Source of the DNA: Flavobacterium sp. ov086
Lineage (GTDB): Bacteria; Bacteroidota; Bacteroidia; Flavobacteriales; Flavobacteriaceae
NCBI RefSeq assembly: GCF_900187965.1
Contig: NZ_FZNL01000001.1
Coordinates: 434,001-498,000 of the forward strand
DNA length: 64,000 nucleotides
Reading direction: 5' to 3'
Shown here: positions 33,532 through 41,535 of the stretch, one piece after another
How the letters are laid out: each line of letters starts with the position of its first letter
Position numbering within the stretch: the stretch's first letter is position 1
Notes under the pieces: generated by a model
Databases searched by the model: none
What the model was told of the DNA's origin: nothing
What the model saw: only the letters and a program-made list of their open reading frames with translations
Made by a program: the position numbers and the translations under genes

Positions 33532-35232
33532 ATGAACCAGAACCTCGCTTTCGCAGATTATGCGGTTTTTATTATTTACTTTATCGTAGTTTCTGCCTAC
33601 GGTTACTCCGTTTACCGTAAGCGTAAACAAGACGAACATGATGCCAAAGCTTATTTTTTAGCTGAAGGAAATTTAACTTGGTGGGCCATTGGAGCTTCTC
33701 TGATTGCATCAAATATTTCAGCTGAACAATTTATCGGAATGAGTGGTGAAGGTTTCTTTTTAGGAATTGCCGTTGCTGCTTACGAATGGATTGCTGCTAT
33801 TGCATTGATTATCGTTGCGGTTTGGTTTATTCCGGTATATCTTAAAAATAAGATTTATACAATGCCTCAATTCTTAAAAACACGTTATAATGAATCGACT
33901 GCGTTGATTATGGCTGTTTTCTGGTTGTTTTTGTATGTTTTTGTAAACTTAACTTCTATATTATATTTAGGAGCAGTTGCTATTAATGGTTTAGCGGGCG
34001 GAGAATATCTGCACGTAATCATGATTGGATTGGCTGTTTTTGCTTTGTTTATTTCTCTTGGAGGAATGAAAGTTGTTGCTTATACTGACGTTATTCAGGT
34101 TGCCGTTTTAATCATTGGAGGTTTGGTAACTTCATACATTGCTCTTACAACTGTTGGACAATATTTTGGAGTTGGTGAGAATGCTATCGAAGGTTTCAAA
34201 GTTTTAATGAGAGAAGCTCCGGAACATTTTAAAATGATTATCCCAAAACCACACGATACAGTAGTTACGGCCCAAACATCTCAACTAGCTATTGACAAAT
34301 ACCTAACTTTCCCTGGAATATTATCGTACTTGGCTGGTATCTGGATCATCAACTTAAACTATTGGGGTTGTAACCAATACATTACTCAAAGAGCTTTGGG
34401 TGCTGATTTACAAACAGCTCGTACAGGTATTTTATTTGCTGGTCTCTTAAAATTATTAATGCCATTAATCGTAATGTTACCTGGTATTGCCGCTTATGTT
34501 TTATACCAAAACGGACATTTACCTCAATTAGTTGGAGGAAAAGATGGCGCTTATTCTGCTGTATTGACTTTCTTGCCAACTGGATTAAAAGGACTTTCTG
34601 TAGCTGCATTGACTGCTGCAATTGTAGCTTCATTAGCTGGAAAAGTAAACAGTATTTCTACTATTTATACTTTAGATATTCATAAAAAATACATTCAAAA
34701 AGAAGCTGGCGAAAAACAACAAGTAAATATTGGTAGAATTGCCGTTTTTGCTGCAATGCTTTTAGCAGTTCTATTTACATGGAATGACCTTTTAGGCATT
34801 GGCGGTGTTGGTGGATTCACTTACATTCAAAAATACACCGGTTTTATTAGCCCTGGAGTTTTCGCAATGTTTATTTTGGGTATGTTCTGGAAAAGAACAA
34901 CTGGAGCTGCGGCAATTGTTGGTGTAATTTTAGGATTCTTATTATCAGTTTTATTCAATGAATATGCTCCGGCATTATTCGGAAATGAGACTTTATTATA
35001 TACGGCTTACTCTAATGGAAAAGGAGCATTCGAAATTCCGTTCCACATTTGTATGGGATTATCATTCTTCTTCACCACATTAACTATGGTTCTAATTAGT
35101 TTTGCAGGACCAAAAGTGAATCCAAAAGCTTTTGAGTTAGATTACGAAATGTTTAAAATAAAACCACAAACAACTGTTTTAATCGTAATCACATTATTAT
35201 CAATTATTGCATTGTACGTTAAATTCTGGTAG
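33532..35232 (+). CDS. Sodium/sugar symporter (SSS/SGLT family), likely arabinose
   Basis: This 566-residue inner-membrane protein has about 14 hydrophobic segments and SGLT-type motifs: AYFLAEGNLTWWAIGASLIASNISAEQFIGMSG early, an NYWGCNQYITQRALGA segment mid-protein, and SLAGKVNSISTIYTLDI later. The family couples sugar uptake to the sodium gradient. Position after galT suggests galactose, but the AraR-type operator and separate promoter upstream argue for L-arabinose, comparable to the AraT transporter reported in Bacteroides arabinose regulons (from memory). A strong terminator follows. Confidence 0.9.
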   Translation: MNQNLAFADYAVFIIYFIVVSAYGYSVYRKRKQDEHDAKAYFLAEGNLTWWAIGASLIASNISAEQFIGMSGEGFFLGIAVAAYEWIAAIALIIVAVWFIPVYLKNKIYTMPQFLKTRYNESTALIMAVFWLFLYVFVNLTSILYLGAVAINGLAGGEYLHVIMIGLAVFALFISLGGMKVVAYTDVIQVAVLIIGGLVTSYIALTTVGQYFGVGENAIEGFKVLMREAPEHFKMIIPKPHDTVVTAQTSQLAIDKYLTFPGILSYLAGIWIINLNYWGCNQYITQRALGADLQTARTGILFAGLLKLLMPLIVMLPGIAAYVLYQNGHLPQLVGGKDGAYSAVLTFLPTGLKGLSVAALTAAIVASLAGKVNSISTIYTLDIHKKYIQKEAGEKQQVNIGRIAVFAAMLLAVLFTWNDLLGIGGVGGFTYIQKYTGFISPGVFAMFILGMFWKRTTGAAAIVGVILGFLLSVLFNEYAPALFGNETLLYTAYSNGKGAFEIPFHICMGLSFFFTTLTMVLISFAGPKVNPKAFELDYEMFKIKPQTTVLIVITLLSIIALYVKFW

Positions 35233-35267
35233 TATAATTTTTTACTATATATTTTTTGAAGATCAAA

Positions 35268-35298
35268 AGAGGATACCAAATTGGTGTCCTCTTTTTTT
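35268..35298 (+). terminator. Intrinsic terminator after the symporter
   Basis: AGAGGATACCAA and TTGGTGTCCTCT form a 12-bp stem (one G-T pair) followed by seven T, 36 bases after the stop codon. Confidence 0.9.
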
Positions 35299-35329
35299 AT
35301 CTCATCTTACCAAATGTGCCTAAAATTTT

Positions 35330-35353
35330 AACAAGAAAAATAATTTTCTTGTT
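35330..35353. repeat. Short perfect palindrome upstream of a secreted-protein gene
   Basis: AACAAGAAAA and TTTTCTTGTT, separated by 4 bases, form a perfect 10-bp inverted repeat 50 bases before the gene at 35403. It may be a hairpin or a regulator site. Confidence 0.45.
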
Positions 35354-35402
35354 ATCGAATTTTGAATTACATTCGCTCCTAACTTTTAACCAATATTAAA
35401 AA

Positions 35403-36008
35403 ATGAAAAAACTAATATTTACTTTATTCCTTATTTCCGGAGCTGTTTCTGCACAGGACATGACTGTTGTTCAGGGAAACTTCGCTTTTTTAAAAGATCA
35501 AAAAGAAATAAATATCGAATTTGATTATAGTAATTTCACTATGATGAAAGAGAATAAACCCGAAGCACAATATGTAGAAGAACACAAAGCCGACTTAGAC
35601 AAGAAAGCAAAAGGTAATGGAAACATTTGGCAAAAAAAATGGATCGCTGCCAAAGAGCAAATCTGGACACCAAAATTTTTAGAAATTGGAAATATTGTAT
35701 TGTCTAAAGCAGGTAAAGAGATGAATTTTCAAGAAGGATTAAACACACCTTATACATTAATTGTAAAAACCATTTGGATTTATCCGGGTTGGGATGCCGG
35801 AATTATGAAACAAGAAGCAAAAGTTACTACCAATTTAAAATTTGTTGATACAGCAGACAAATCAAAAGTATTGTTAGAAATTAACAGCGAAGAAGCTCCA
35901 GGAGATCAATGGGGAAATAATTTCAGTAATGAATCAAGAATTGGTGAAGGATATGCTAAAACAGCCAAATCACTTTCGAAAATGATTATCAAAAAAGCAT
36001 ATAAATAA
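35403..36008 (+). CDS. Secreted protein of unknown function
   Basis: This 201-residue product has a clear signal peptide (MKKLIFTLFLISGAVSAQ, cleavage near residue 17). The mature part has repeated beta-like stretches (NFAFLKDQKEINIEFDYSNF, ITTNLKFVDTADKSKVLLEIN-type pattern), a Trp-rich middle (IWQKKWIAAKEQIWTPKF) and no cysteine outside the leader. I do not recognise the family. It lies between the symporter terminator and an intergenic repeat, so it appears to be a single-gene unit unrelated to the sugar genes. It may be a periplasmic or outer-membrane-associated protein. Confidence 0.75.
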   Translation: MKKLIFTLFLISGAVSAQDMTVVQGNFAFLKDQKEINIEFDYSNFTMMKENKPEAQYVEEHKADLDKKAKGNGNIWQKKWIAAKEQIWTPKFLEIGNIVLSKAGKEMNFQEGLNTPYTLIVKTIWIYPGWDAGIMKQEAKVTTNLKFVDTADKSKVLLEINSEEAPGDQWGNNFSNESRIGEGYAKTAKSLSKMIIKKAYK

Positions 36009-36020
36009 AAATCATTTAAT

Positions 36021-36193
36021 ATTCCGCAGGAATATCTCATCGGTAGAAAAAAAATAATTGTTTAGCATTGTGTCCTGTAAGGACACCTGGTTTTACAGAA
36101 ATAACACATTTACCCAATTCAAACGTTCCTACGGAACGATGTATAACCGCAATTCAAATTCAATTCCTACCCAACAGACATTCCTACGGAATG
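36021..36193. repeat. Palindrome-array element (TCCTACGGA type)
   Basis: Several short palindromes share a TCC-centre-GGA core: ATTCCGCAGGAAT (36021-36033), GTGTCCTGTAAGGACAC (36070-36086), CGTTCCTACGGAACG (36124-36138) and CATTCCTACGGAATG (36179-36193). The word CATCGGTAGAAA follows the first, as in the element at 28515-28702. No gene is present. Confidence 0.75.
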
Positions 36194-36196
36194 ATT

Positions 36197-36236
36197 AAAA
36201 GAACAAAGCCCTGATTATTCAGGGCTTTGTTCTTTT
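36197..36236. terminator. Bidirectional terminator overlapping the end of the halogenase-like gene
   Basis: An 18-bp perfect stem (36197-36214 with 36219-36236) and a 4-base loop, with T-runs on both strands. Its right arm encodes the last codons of the minus-strand flavoprotein gene, whose stop codon lies in the loop. Confidence 0.85.
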
Positions 36237-37465
36237 TGCATATTTAGTAAATACGCCATATTTTTGATCACGTGATCGTGTTTCTTTACAAATGGATTTT
36301 CTTCATTCCAAACATAACCTGCCAAAACTGAGCATATTTTTTCTTTTACATCTGGATTTTCGGGTTGGTGAAAAAACAAAGTCTGAAGATTTCCTGTGTA
36401 CCATTCTTTCACGTAAGTGGTAAAAACCGCAATTCCGCGTTTCATATATTCTGTAAATTCAACTTCCCAGTCGACTTCAATTCCTTGTGATTCTTTAATA
36501 TACAATTTTGCCGCCAACATTCCTGATTCTGTCGCAAAGGCAACTCCTGATGAAAAAACCGGATCTAAGAATTCAGAACTATTTCCTGTCAAGGCAAAAC
36601 CATCGCCATACATTCTTTTTACAGCTCTCGAATAATTTTCGAGTTTCACTGGTTCAAATAAAAACTCTGTTCCTTTAAATCTTTTGATATAATAATCTGA
36701 CTTCAGAATTGCATTTCTTAAAGCTTCAGCATTATCTTTATTTTCAGAAAGTGAATTGATAAAATCTGTTGGTCCAACAACTCCCAAACTTGTATTTCCA
36801 TTCGAAAACGGAATTACCCATAACCAAACTTCGGTTTCCAGAATATCAAACGAAATCTGAGTTCCTTCCTCTCCTTCTTCTCTATTAATATCTTTTACGT
36901 GGGTAAATATAGATGAGTGTGGATCTAGTTTTGATGGTGTGTCAAGATCTAAAAGTCTTGGTAAAACCCTACCGTATCCGCTGGAATCAATTATAAATTT
37001 GGCGTAGATTTCTTTTAAATTTCCGGCTGCATCTTTTACGATTGTTTTAGAATTTTTCCCTTCAAAAGAAACCTCCAAAACCTCCGTTTCAAATTCCAGA
37101 TCAATTCCTTTTCTAAGCACTTCCTGCGCCATTGTATTATCAAAATCTGCACGGGGAACCTGCCAGGTCCAATCCCAGCCTTCACCAAATTTCTGACTGA
37201 AATCAAAAACACATATTTCTTCGCCTCTAATAAAACGAGCTCCGAGTTTTTTCTCAAAATTCATTGCATCAAGACTTTCAAAAAGCTCAGCTTCAGCAAA
37301 ATGATCCATAACTCTTGGTATTAAGCTTTCGCCAACAACAAGTCTTGGGAATTTTGTTTTTTCTACTACTTTAACTTTAACATTATTGTTATGAAGATGC
37401 GATGCCGAAACACATCCAGACGGTCCCGCACCTATCACTAAAACATCCACAAACTCCTTTATCAT
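36215..37465 (-). CDS. FAD-dependent halogenase-like oxidoreductase (flexirubin locus)
   Basis: This 416-residue flavoprotein has an N-terminal dinucleotide-binding GxGxxG at residues 12-17 (VIGAGPSGC), the GESLIPRV segment at 45-52, FEKKLGARF at 70-78 in which Lys73 occupies the place of the halogenase lysine, and WLWVIP at 214-219, matching the WxWxIP signature of flavin-dependent halogenases. Family members use reduced FAD and chloride to chlorinate phenols, or act as hydroxylases or reductases. Divergent from the tyrosine ammonia-lyase gene, it may decorate the aryl ring of flexirubin; chlorinated flexirubins are known. Halogenase versus hydroxylase cannot be settled from sequence alone. 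Confidence 0.8.
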   Translation of the reverse strand: MIKEFVDVLVIGAGPSGCVSASHLHNNNVKVKVVEKTKFPRLVVGESLIPRVMDHFAEAELFESLDAMNFEKKLGARFIRGEEICVFDFSQKFGEGWDWTWQVPRADFDNTMAQEVLRKGIDLEFETEVLEVSFEGKNSKTIVKDAAGNLKEIYAKFIIDSSGYGRVLPRLLDLDTPSKLDPHSSIFTHVKDINREEGEEGTQISFDILETEVWLWVIPFSNGNTSLGVVGPTDFINSLSENKDNAEALRNAILKSDYYIKRFKGTEFLFEPVKLENYSRAVKRMYGDGFALTGNSSEFLDPVFSSGVAFATESGMLAAKLYIKESQGIEVDWEVEFTEYMKRGIAVFTTYVKEWYTGNLQTLFFHQPENPDVKEKICSVLAGYVWNEENPFVKKHDHVIKNMAYLLNMQKEQSPE

Positions 37466-37491
37466 AATAAGAATGTTATTAATTATTAACT

Positions 37492-37499
37492 TACATTTG
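37492..37499 (+). promoter_or_regulatory. -7 box of the flexirubin operon
   Basis: TACATTTG is an exact TAnnTTTG match in the 101-base gap between the divergent halogenase-like and ammonia-lyase genes, 67 bases before the ammonia-lyase ATG. A -33 element is not obvious. Confidence 0.5.
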
Positions 37500-37566
37500 C
37501 CATCATCAAAATAACTACATTTATTTTGATAAATAAAATTAAATTAGCGCAACAAAAAACGATTTA

Positions 37567-39087
37567 ATGAATACAATTAATGAATATTTAAGTTTAGGAG
37601 AATTTGAGTCCATTATTTTTGGAAATAACAAAGTTGCAATCAGCGATGTAGTCCTAAATCGAGTAAATGAAAGCTTTAATTTCTTGAAAGAATTTTCAGG
37701 AAATAAAATTATATATGGCGTAAATACAGGCTTTGGGCCAATGGCTCAATATAGAATTAAAGAATCTGATCAAATCCAGTTACAATACAATTTAATCAGA
37801 AGCCACTCCTCCGGAACAGGAAAACCTTTAAGCCCGGTTTGTGCAAAAGCTGCAATTTTGGCTCGTTTAAATACCTTATCATTAGGGAATTCAGGAGTTC
37901 ATCCTTCGGTCATTCACTTAATGGCAGAATTGATCAACAGAGATATTACACCTCTTATTTTTGAACACGGAGGCGTTGGTGCGAGCGGAGATTTAGTACA
38001 ATTATCACACTTGGCTTTAGTTTTAATTGGCGAAGGCGAAGTTTTTTATAAAGGCGACAGAAGACCAACTCAAGAAGTTTTTGAGATCGAAGGTTTAAAA
38101 CCAATTCAGGTAGAAATCAGAGAAGGTCTGGCTTTAATAAACGGAACTTCTGTAATGACAGGAATTGGAGTTGTAAATGTGCATCACGCTAATAAATTAT
38201 TAGATTGGTCCCTAAAATGTTCTTGTGCCATAAACGAATTGGTTCAGGCATATGATGATCATTTCTCTGAAGAATTAAACCAAACCAAACGTCATAAAGG
38301 ACAACAGGAAGTGGCTTTAAGAATGAGAAAAAATCTTTCGGACAGTACTTTAATCCGTAAAAGAGAAGACCATTTATATTCTGGTGAAAACACGGAAGAA
38401 ATCTTCAAGGAAAAAGTTCAGGAATATTATTCGTTACGTTGTGTACCACAAATTTTAGGTCCGGTTTTAGAAACCATAAACAATGTTGCTTCTATTTTAG
38501 AAGACGAATTTAACTCGGCAAACGACAATCCTATTATAGATGTAAAAAACAAACACGTTTATCACGGAGGAAACTTCCACGGCGATTATATTTCGCTTGA
38601 AATGGATAAACTGAAAATTGTTATTACCAAATTAACGATGTTGGCGGAACGTCAATTGAATTATTTATTGAACTCAAAAATCAACGAAATTCTTCCTCCG
38701 TTTGTCAATTTAGGAACTTTAGGATTTAATTTCGGAATGCAGGGCGTTCAGTTTACGGCAACCTCAACAACTGCCGAAAGCCAAATGTTATCAAACCCAA
38801 TGTATGTTCATAGTATCCCAAACAACAATGACAATCAAGACATTGTAAGTATGGGAACAAATGCAGCAGTAATTACCTCAAAAGTTATCGAAAATGCTTT
38901 TGAAGTTTTGAGCATCGAGATGATTACAATTGTTCAGGCAATTGATTATTTAGAACAAAAAGACAAAATATCATCAGTATCCAAAAAATGGTATGATGAT
39001 GTTAGAAACATAATTCCTGAATTTAAAGAAGATCAGGTTATGTATCCGTTTGTTCAAAAAGTAAAAGATTACCTGATCAACAGTTAA
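37567..39087 (+). CDS. Tyrosine ammonia-lyase (HAL/PAL family)
   Basis: This 506-residue MIO-dependent enzyme should convert L-tyrosine to 4-coumarate, the aryl starter of flexirubin. The self-cyclising Ala-Ser-Gly is at residues 139-141 (GGVGASGDLVQLSHL), the catalytic Tyr50 is in IYGVNTGFGPM, and NDNPIID-type residues follow later. The selectivity pair is Ser79-His80 (LIRSHSSGTG), a form seen in histidine lyases and in this bacterial tyrosine lyase group, not His-Leu as in Rhodobacter. As I recall it, the sequence is nearly the same as F. johnsoniae TAL. There are no hut genes nearby and the context is polyketide-like, which supports a role in pigment synthesis. Confidence 0.93.
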   Translation: MNTINEYLSLGEFESIIFGNNKVAISDVVLNRVNESFNFLKEFSGNKIIYGVNTGFGPMAQYRIKESDQIQLQYNLIRSHSSGTGKPLSPVCAKAAILARLNTLSLGNSGVHPSVIHLMAELINRDITPLIFEHGGVGASGDLVQLSHLALVLIGEGEVFYKGDRRPTQEVFEIEGLKPIQVEIREGLALINGTSVMTGIGVVNVHHANKLLDWSLKCSCAINELVQAYDDHFSEELNQTKRHKGQQEVALRMRKNLSDSTLIRKREDHLYSGENTEEIFKEKVQEYYSLRCVPQILGPVLETINNVASILEDEFNSANDNPIIDVKNKHVYHGGNFHGDYISLEMDKLKIVITKLTMLAERQLNYLLNSKINEILPPFVNLGTLGFNFGMQGVQFTATSTTAESQMLSNPMYVHSIPNNNDNQDIVSMGTNAAVITSKVIENAFEVLSIEMITIVQAIDYLEQKDKISSVSKKWYDDVRNIIPEFKEDQVMYPFVQKVKDYLINS

Positions 39088-39116
39088 TTTTAAAATTTCT
39101 AATCTTACCAAAAAAT

Positions 39117-40226
39117 ATGAAAAGAATATTTCTCTTATTATTAATCTGTATTCAATTAAGCAACGCTCAAGAACTGGCTTTGGTTAAAAAAGGTGGAAAG
39201 TTTGGTCTCCTTACCAAAGAGGGAACTTTTGCTGTTGAACCAAAATTTGATAGCGCCAGAGATTTTTCTGATGGTTTGGCTGCCGTTAAAGAAAACGGAA
39301 AATGGGGATTTATAGACGACAAAGGTACGTTGGTAATTCCAGCAACTTTTGATAATGCAAAAGATTTTGGCAGCGGAATTTGTATTATACAGCAAAACAA
39401 CATTTGGTCTTACATTAATAAAAAAGGAGAAATTCTAAAAGGAAACCCGGCATCAGATAAATTATTTGATTTTAATAATGGAGTAGCCTTTTTTAGACAA
39501 GCCGATAAAGTTGGACTTATAAATAATAAGTTCGAAATTGTTCTTGCTCCAAAATATGACGTTATAAGAACCTTTTATAAAGGTTACGCAAAAGTGGCAA
39601 TAAATGACAAATGGGGAATCATTGATCCAACCGGAAAAGAAGTTGTTGAAGCTGCTTATGATGAAGTTGGAGATTATTACAACAATACAACCTGGGTGAA
39701 AAAAGGAAAGTTTTTCGGACTTGTTCATAACGGGCAATTTATTAAAATAGATGGCGTAACTGCATTTGGATCTTTTGGAACGCAAGATATAATTGCTGCC
39801 AAAAAAGACGGAAAAATGGGATTTGTAAATTTTGACGGACAATGGATTATTAATCCACGATTTGACAAGGCAAAAGGTTTTTCTAAAAACTTAGCTCCCG
39901 TTTGTGTAAAAGAAAAATGGGGATACATCAATTTAATTGGCGCATGTATTGTAGAACCCATTTATTCTGATGCAGAAAATTTTAGTGAAAATGGTCTCGC
40001 TGCTGTAAAAAATCTTGATGGCTGGGGATTTATTGATGAAAAAGGAAAATTAGTTATTCCAACAAAATATGAAATTTCAGTAGCATTTGGAAACTACTTC
40101 CGTCAGGAAAAAGGATTTATTGACGGATTAGCAAGAGTAAAGCTTAGCGGCAAATGGGGTTTTGTTAAACCAGATGGTCAGCTTATTGGCGAATGGTTTC
40201 AAAATGCAGAGCTTTTTCAGAAATAA
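39117..40226 (+). CDS. Secreted WG-repeat protein, copy 1
   Basis: This 369-residue protein has a signal peptide (MKRIFLLLLICIQLSNAQ) and about ten WG beta-repeats, each like GKWGFIDDKGTLVIPATFDNA. WG repeats form beta-structure with no known catalysis and probably bind partners or envelope material. It begins 30 bases after the ammonia-lyase stop and is followed by a paralogue, so both are cotranscribed with the pigment genes. Its role in flexirubin synthesis is not known; a scaffold or surface role is possible. There are no catalytic motifs. Confidence 0.88.
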   Translation: MKRIFLLLLICIQLSNAQELALVKKGGKFGLLTKEGTFAVEPKFDSARDFSDGLAAVKENGKWGFIDDKGTLVIPATFDNAKDFGSGICIIQQNNIWSYINKKGEILKGNPASDKLFDFNNGVAFFRQADKVGLINNKFEIVLAPKYDVIRTFYKGYAKVAINDKWGIIDPTGKEVVEAAYDEVGDYYNNTTWVKKGKFFGLVHNGQFIKIDGVTAFGSFGTQDIIAAKKDGKMGFVNFDGQWIINPRFDKAKGFSKNLAPVCVKEKWGYINLIGACIVEPIYSDAENFSENGLAAVKNLDGWGFIDEKGKLVIPTKYEISVAFGNYFRQEKGFIDGLARVKLSGKWGFVKPDGQLIGEWFQNAELFQK

Positions 40227-40267
40227 TAAAAACAACTTCACATTATTAATATTGAACCTTTAAGACC

Positions 40268-41485
40268 ATGAAAAAAACACTTATTTTTTTATTCGTATGT
40301 TGCATTCAATTTGTTAATAGTCAAGAATTGGCGTTAGTTAAAAAAGACTCTAAAATTGGATATATTTCTAAAGACGGAAACTTTAAAATTGAGCCTCAAT
40401 ATAAATCTGCAAAGAGTTTCTCTGAAGGATTAGCTGCCGTAGAAAACGGTGGAAAATGGGGTTTCATTGATACAAAAGGAAGCTGGATAATTCCAGCAAC
40501 TTTTACGGATGCTAAAGAATTTAACAGTGGAATCGCAGTAGTAAAAAACGATAAAGACTGGGTGTATATTAATACTAAAGGCGAAATTCAGAAAGCACCA
40601 ACTTCTGAAAAATTATATGATTTTGATAACGGGGTTGCTTTCATAAAACAAGGAAACAAAATTGGGTTAATCAACTCAAAAATGGAGGTAGTTTTAGAAC
40701 CAAAATATGATATAATCAAGCCTTTTGAAAATGGTTTTGCAAGAGTAGGAAGTAATAAAAAATGGGGAATTATTAATACTTCGGGAAAAGAATTAATAGA
40801 ACCTGCCTACGACGAAATAGGAAACTATTTTAAAAATACATCTTGGGCAAGAAAAGACAAAACGTTTGGAATTGTAAGCGCAGGAAGTTTTATTCCCGTT
40901 GATGGTGCCGAAAAAATCTGGGATTTTGAAACTCAGGATTTAACGTTTGCCAAAAAGAATGGAAAAATTGGATTCATTGACTTAAAAGGAAATTGGATTA
41001 TTACTCCTATATATGATAAAGCAAAAGCTTTCTCGAAAAATTTAGCTCCGGTTTGCGTTGGATCTAAATGGGGATATATTAACCCAAAAGCAGAATTTGT
41101 AATTGAACCAACTTATAGTGATGCAGAAGTTTTTAGTCCCAATGGATTGGCTCCTGTAAAAGAAAAAAACTGGGGATTCATCAACGAGTCAGGAAAATTA
41201 GTTATTCCAACACAATATGGAATTACCGCGAACGGAATTATTGCCATGTTTGTACAACAAGATAAAGGTTTTATTGGTGGCGTTGCAAGAGTAAAAAACG
41301 AAGGCAAATGGGGATTTCTTAAACCAGACGGAACGGTATTAAGTAATCAATGGTTTGAAAACGCTGAATTATTTTCGAAATCATCAGAAAGAATTCAAAC
41401 AGCCGAAATTGCTGCTGAAAAACCAAAACAAGAAATAAAACAAGCAAAGCCGGCAACCAAACCAGCAGCTAAAAAAAAGAAATAA
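40268..41485 (+). CDS. Secreted WG-repeat protein, copy 2 with Lys/Ala-rich tail
   Basis: This 405-residue paralogue of the preceding gene shares the signal peptide style (MKKTLIFLFVCCIQFVNSQ) and the same number and order of WG repeats, many near-identical at matching positions (EEGLAAVxNGGKWGFID-type, KIGLINSKMEVVLEPKYDI, KWGYINPKAEFVIEPTYSDAEVFS). It differs by a C-terminal tail of about 35 residues rich in Lys, Ala and Pro (ends AKPATKPAAKKKK). The pair is a tandem duplication that has diverged. The basic tail could interact with nucleic acid, cell wall or negatively charged lipids; this is inference. Confidence 0.88.
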   Translation: MKKTLIFLFVCCIQFVNSQELALVKKDSKIGYISKDGNFKIEPQYKSAKSFSEGLAAVENGGKWGFIDTKGSWIIPATFTDAKEFNSGIAVVKNDKDWVYINTKGEIQKAPTSEKLYDFDNGVAFIKQGNKIGLINSKMEVVLEPKYDIIKPFENGFARVGSNKKWGIINTSGKELIEPAYDEIGNYFKNTSWARKDKTFGIVSAGSFIPVDGAEKIWDFETQDLTFAKKNGKIGFIDLKGNWIITPIYDKAKAFSKNLAPVCVGSKWGYINPKAEFVIEPTYSDAEVFSPNGLAPVKEKNWGFINESGKLVIPTQYGITANGIIAMFVQQDKGFIGGVARVKNEGKWGFLKPDGTVLSNQWFENAELFSKSSERIQTAEIAAEKPKQEIKQAKPATKPAAKKKK

Positions 41486-41535
41486 TAGTTATCTCCAACA
41501 AGAGGATAACATCTATTAAAAAATAAAATTTACAT

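Noticed and set aside
36021..36193. CRISPR array
   Set aside because: The palindromes are of unequal length and flank sequence and are irregularly spaced, with no constant repeat-spacer pattern and no cas genes.
37567..39087. Histidine ammonia-lyase for histidine catabolism
   Set aside because: The Ser-His pair suggests it, but hutU, hutI and hutG are absent and the gene heads a flexirubin cluster.
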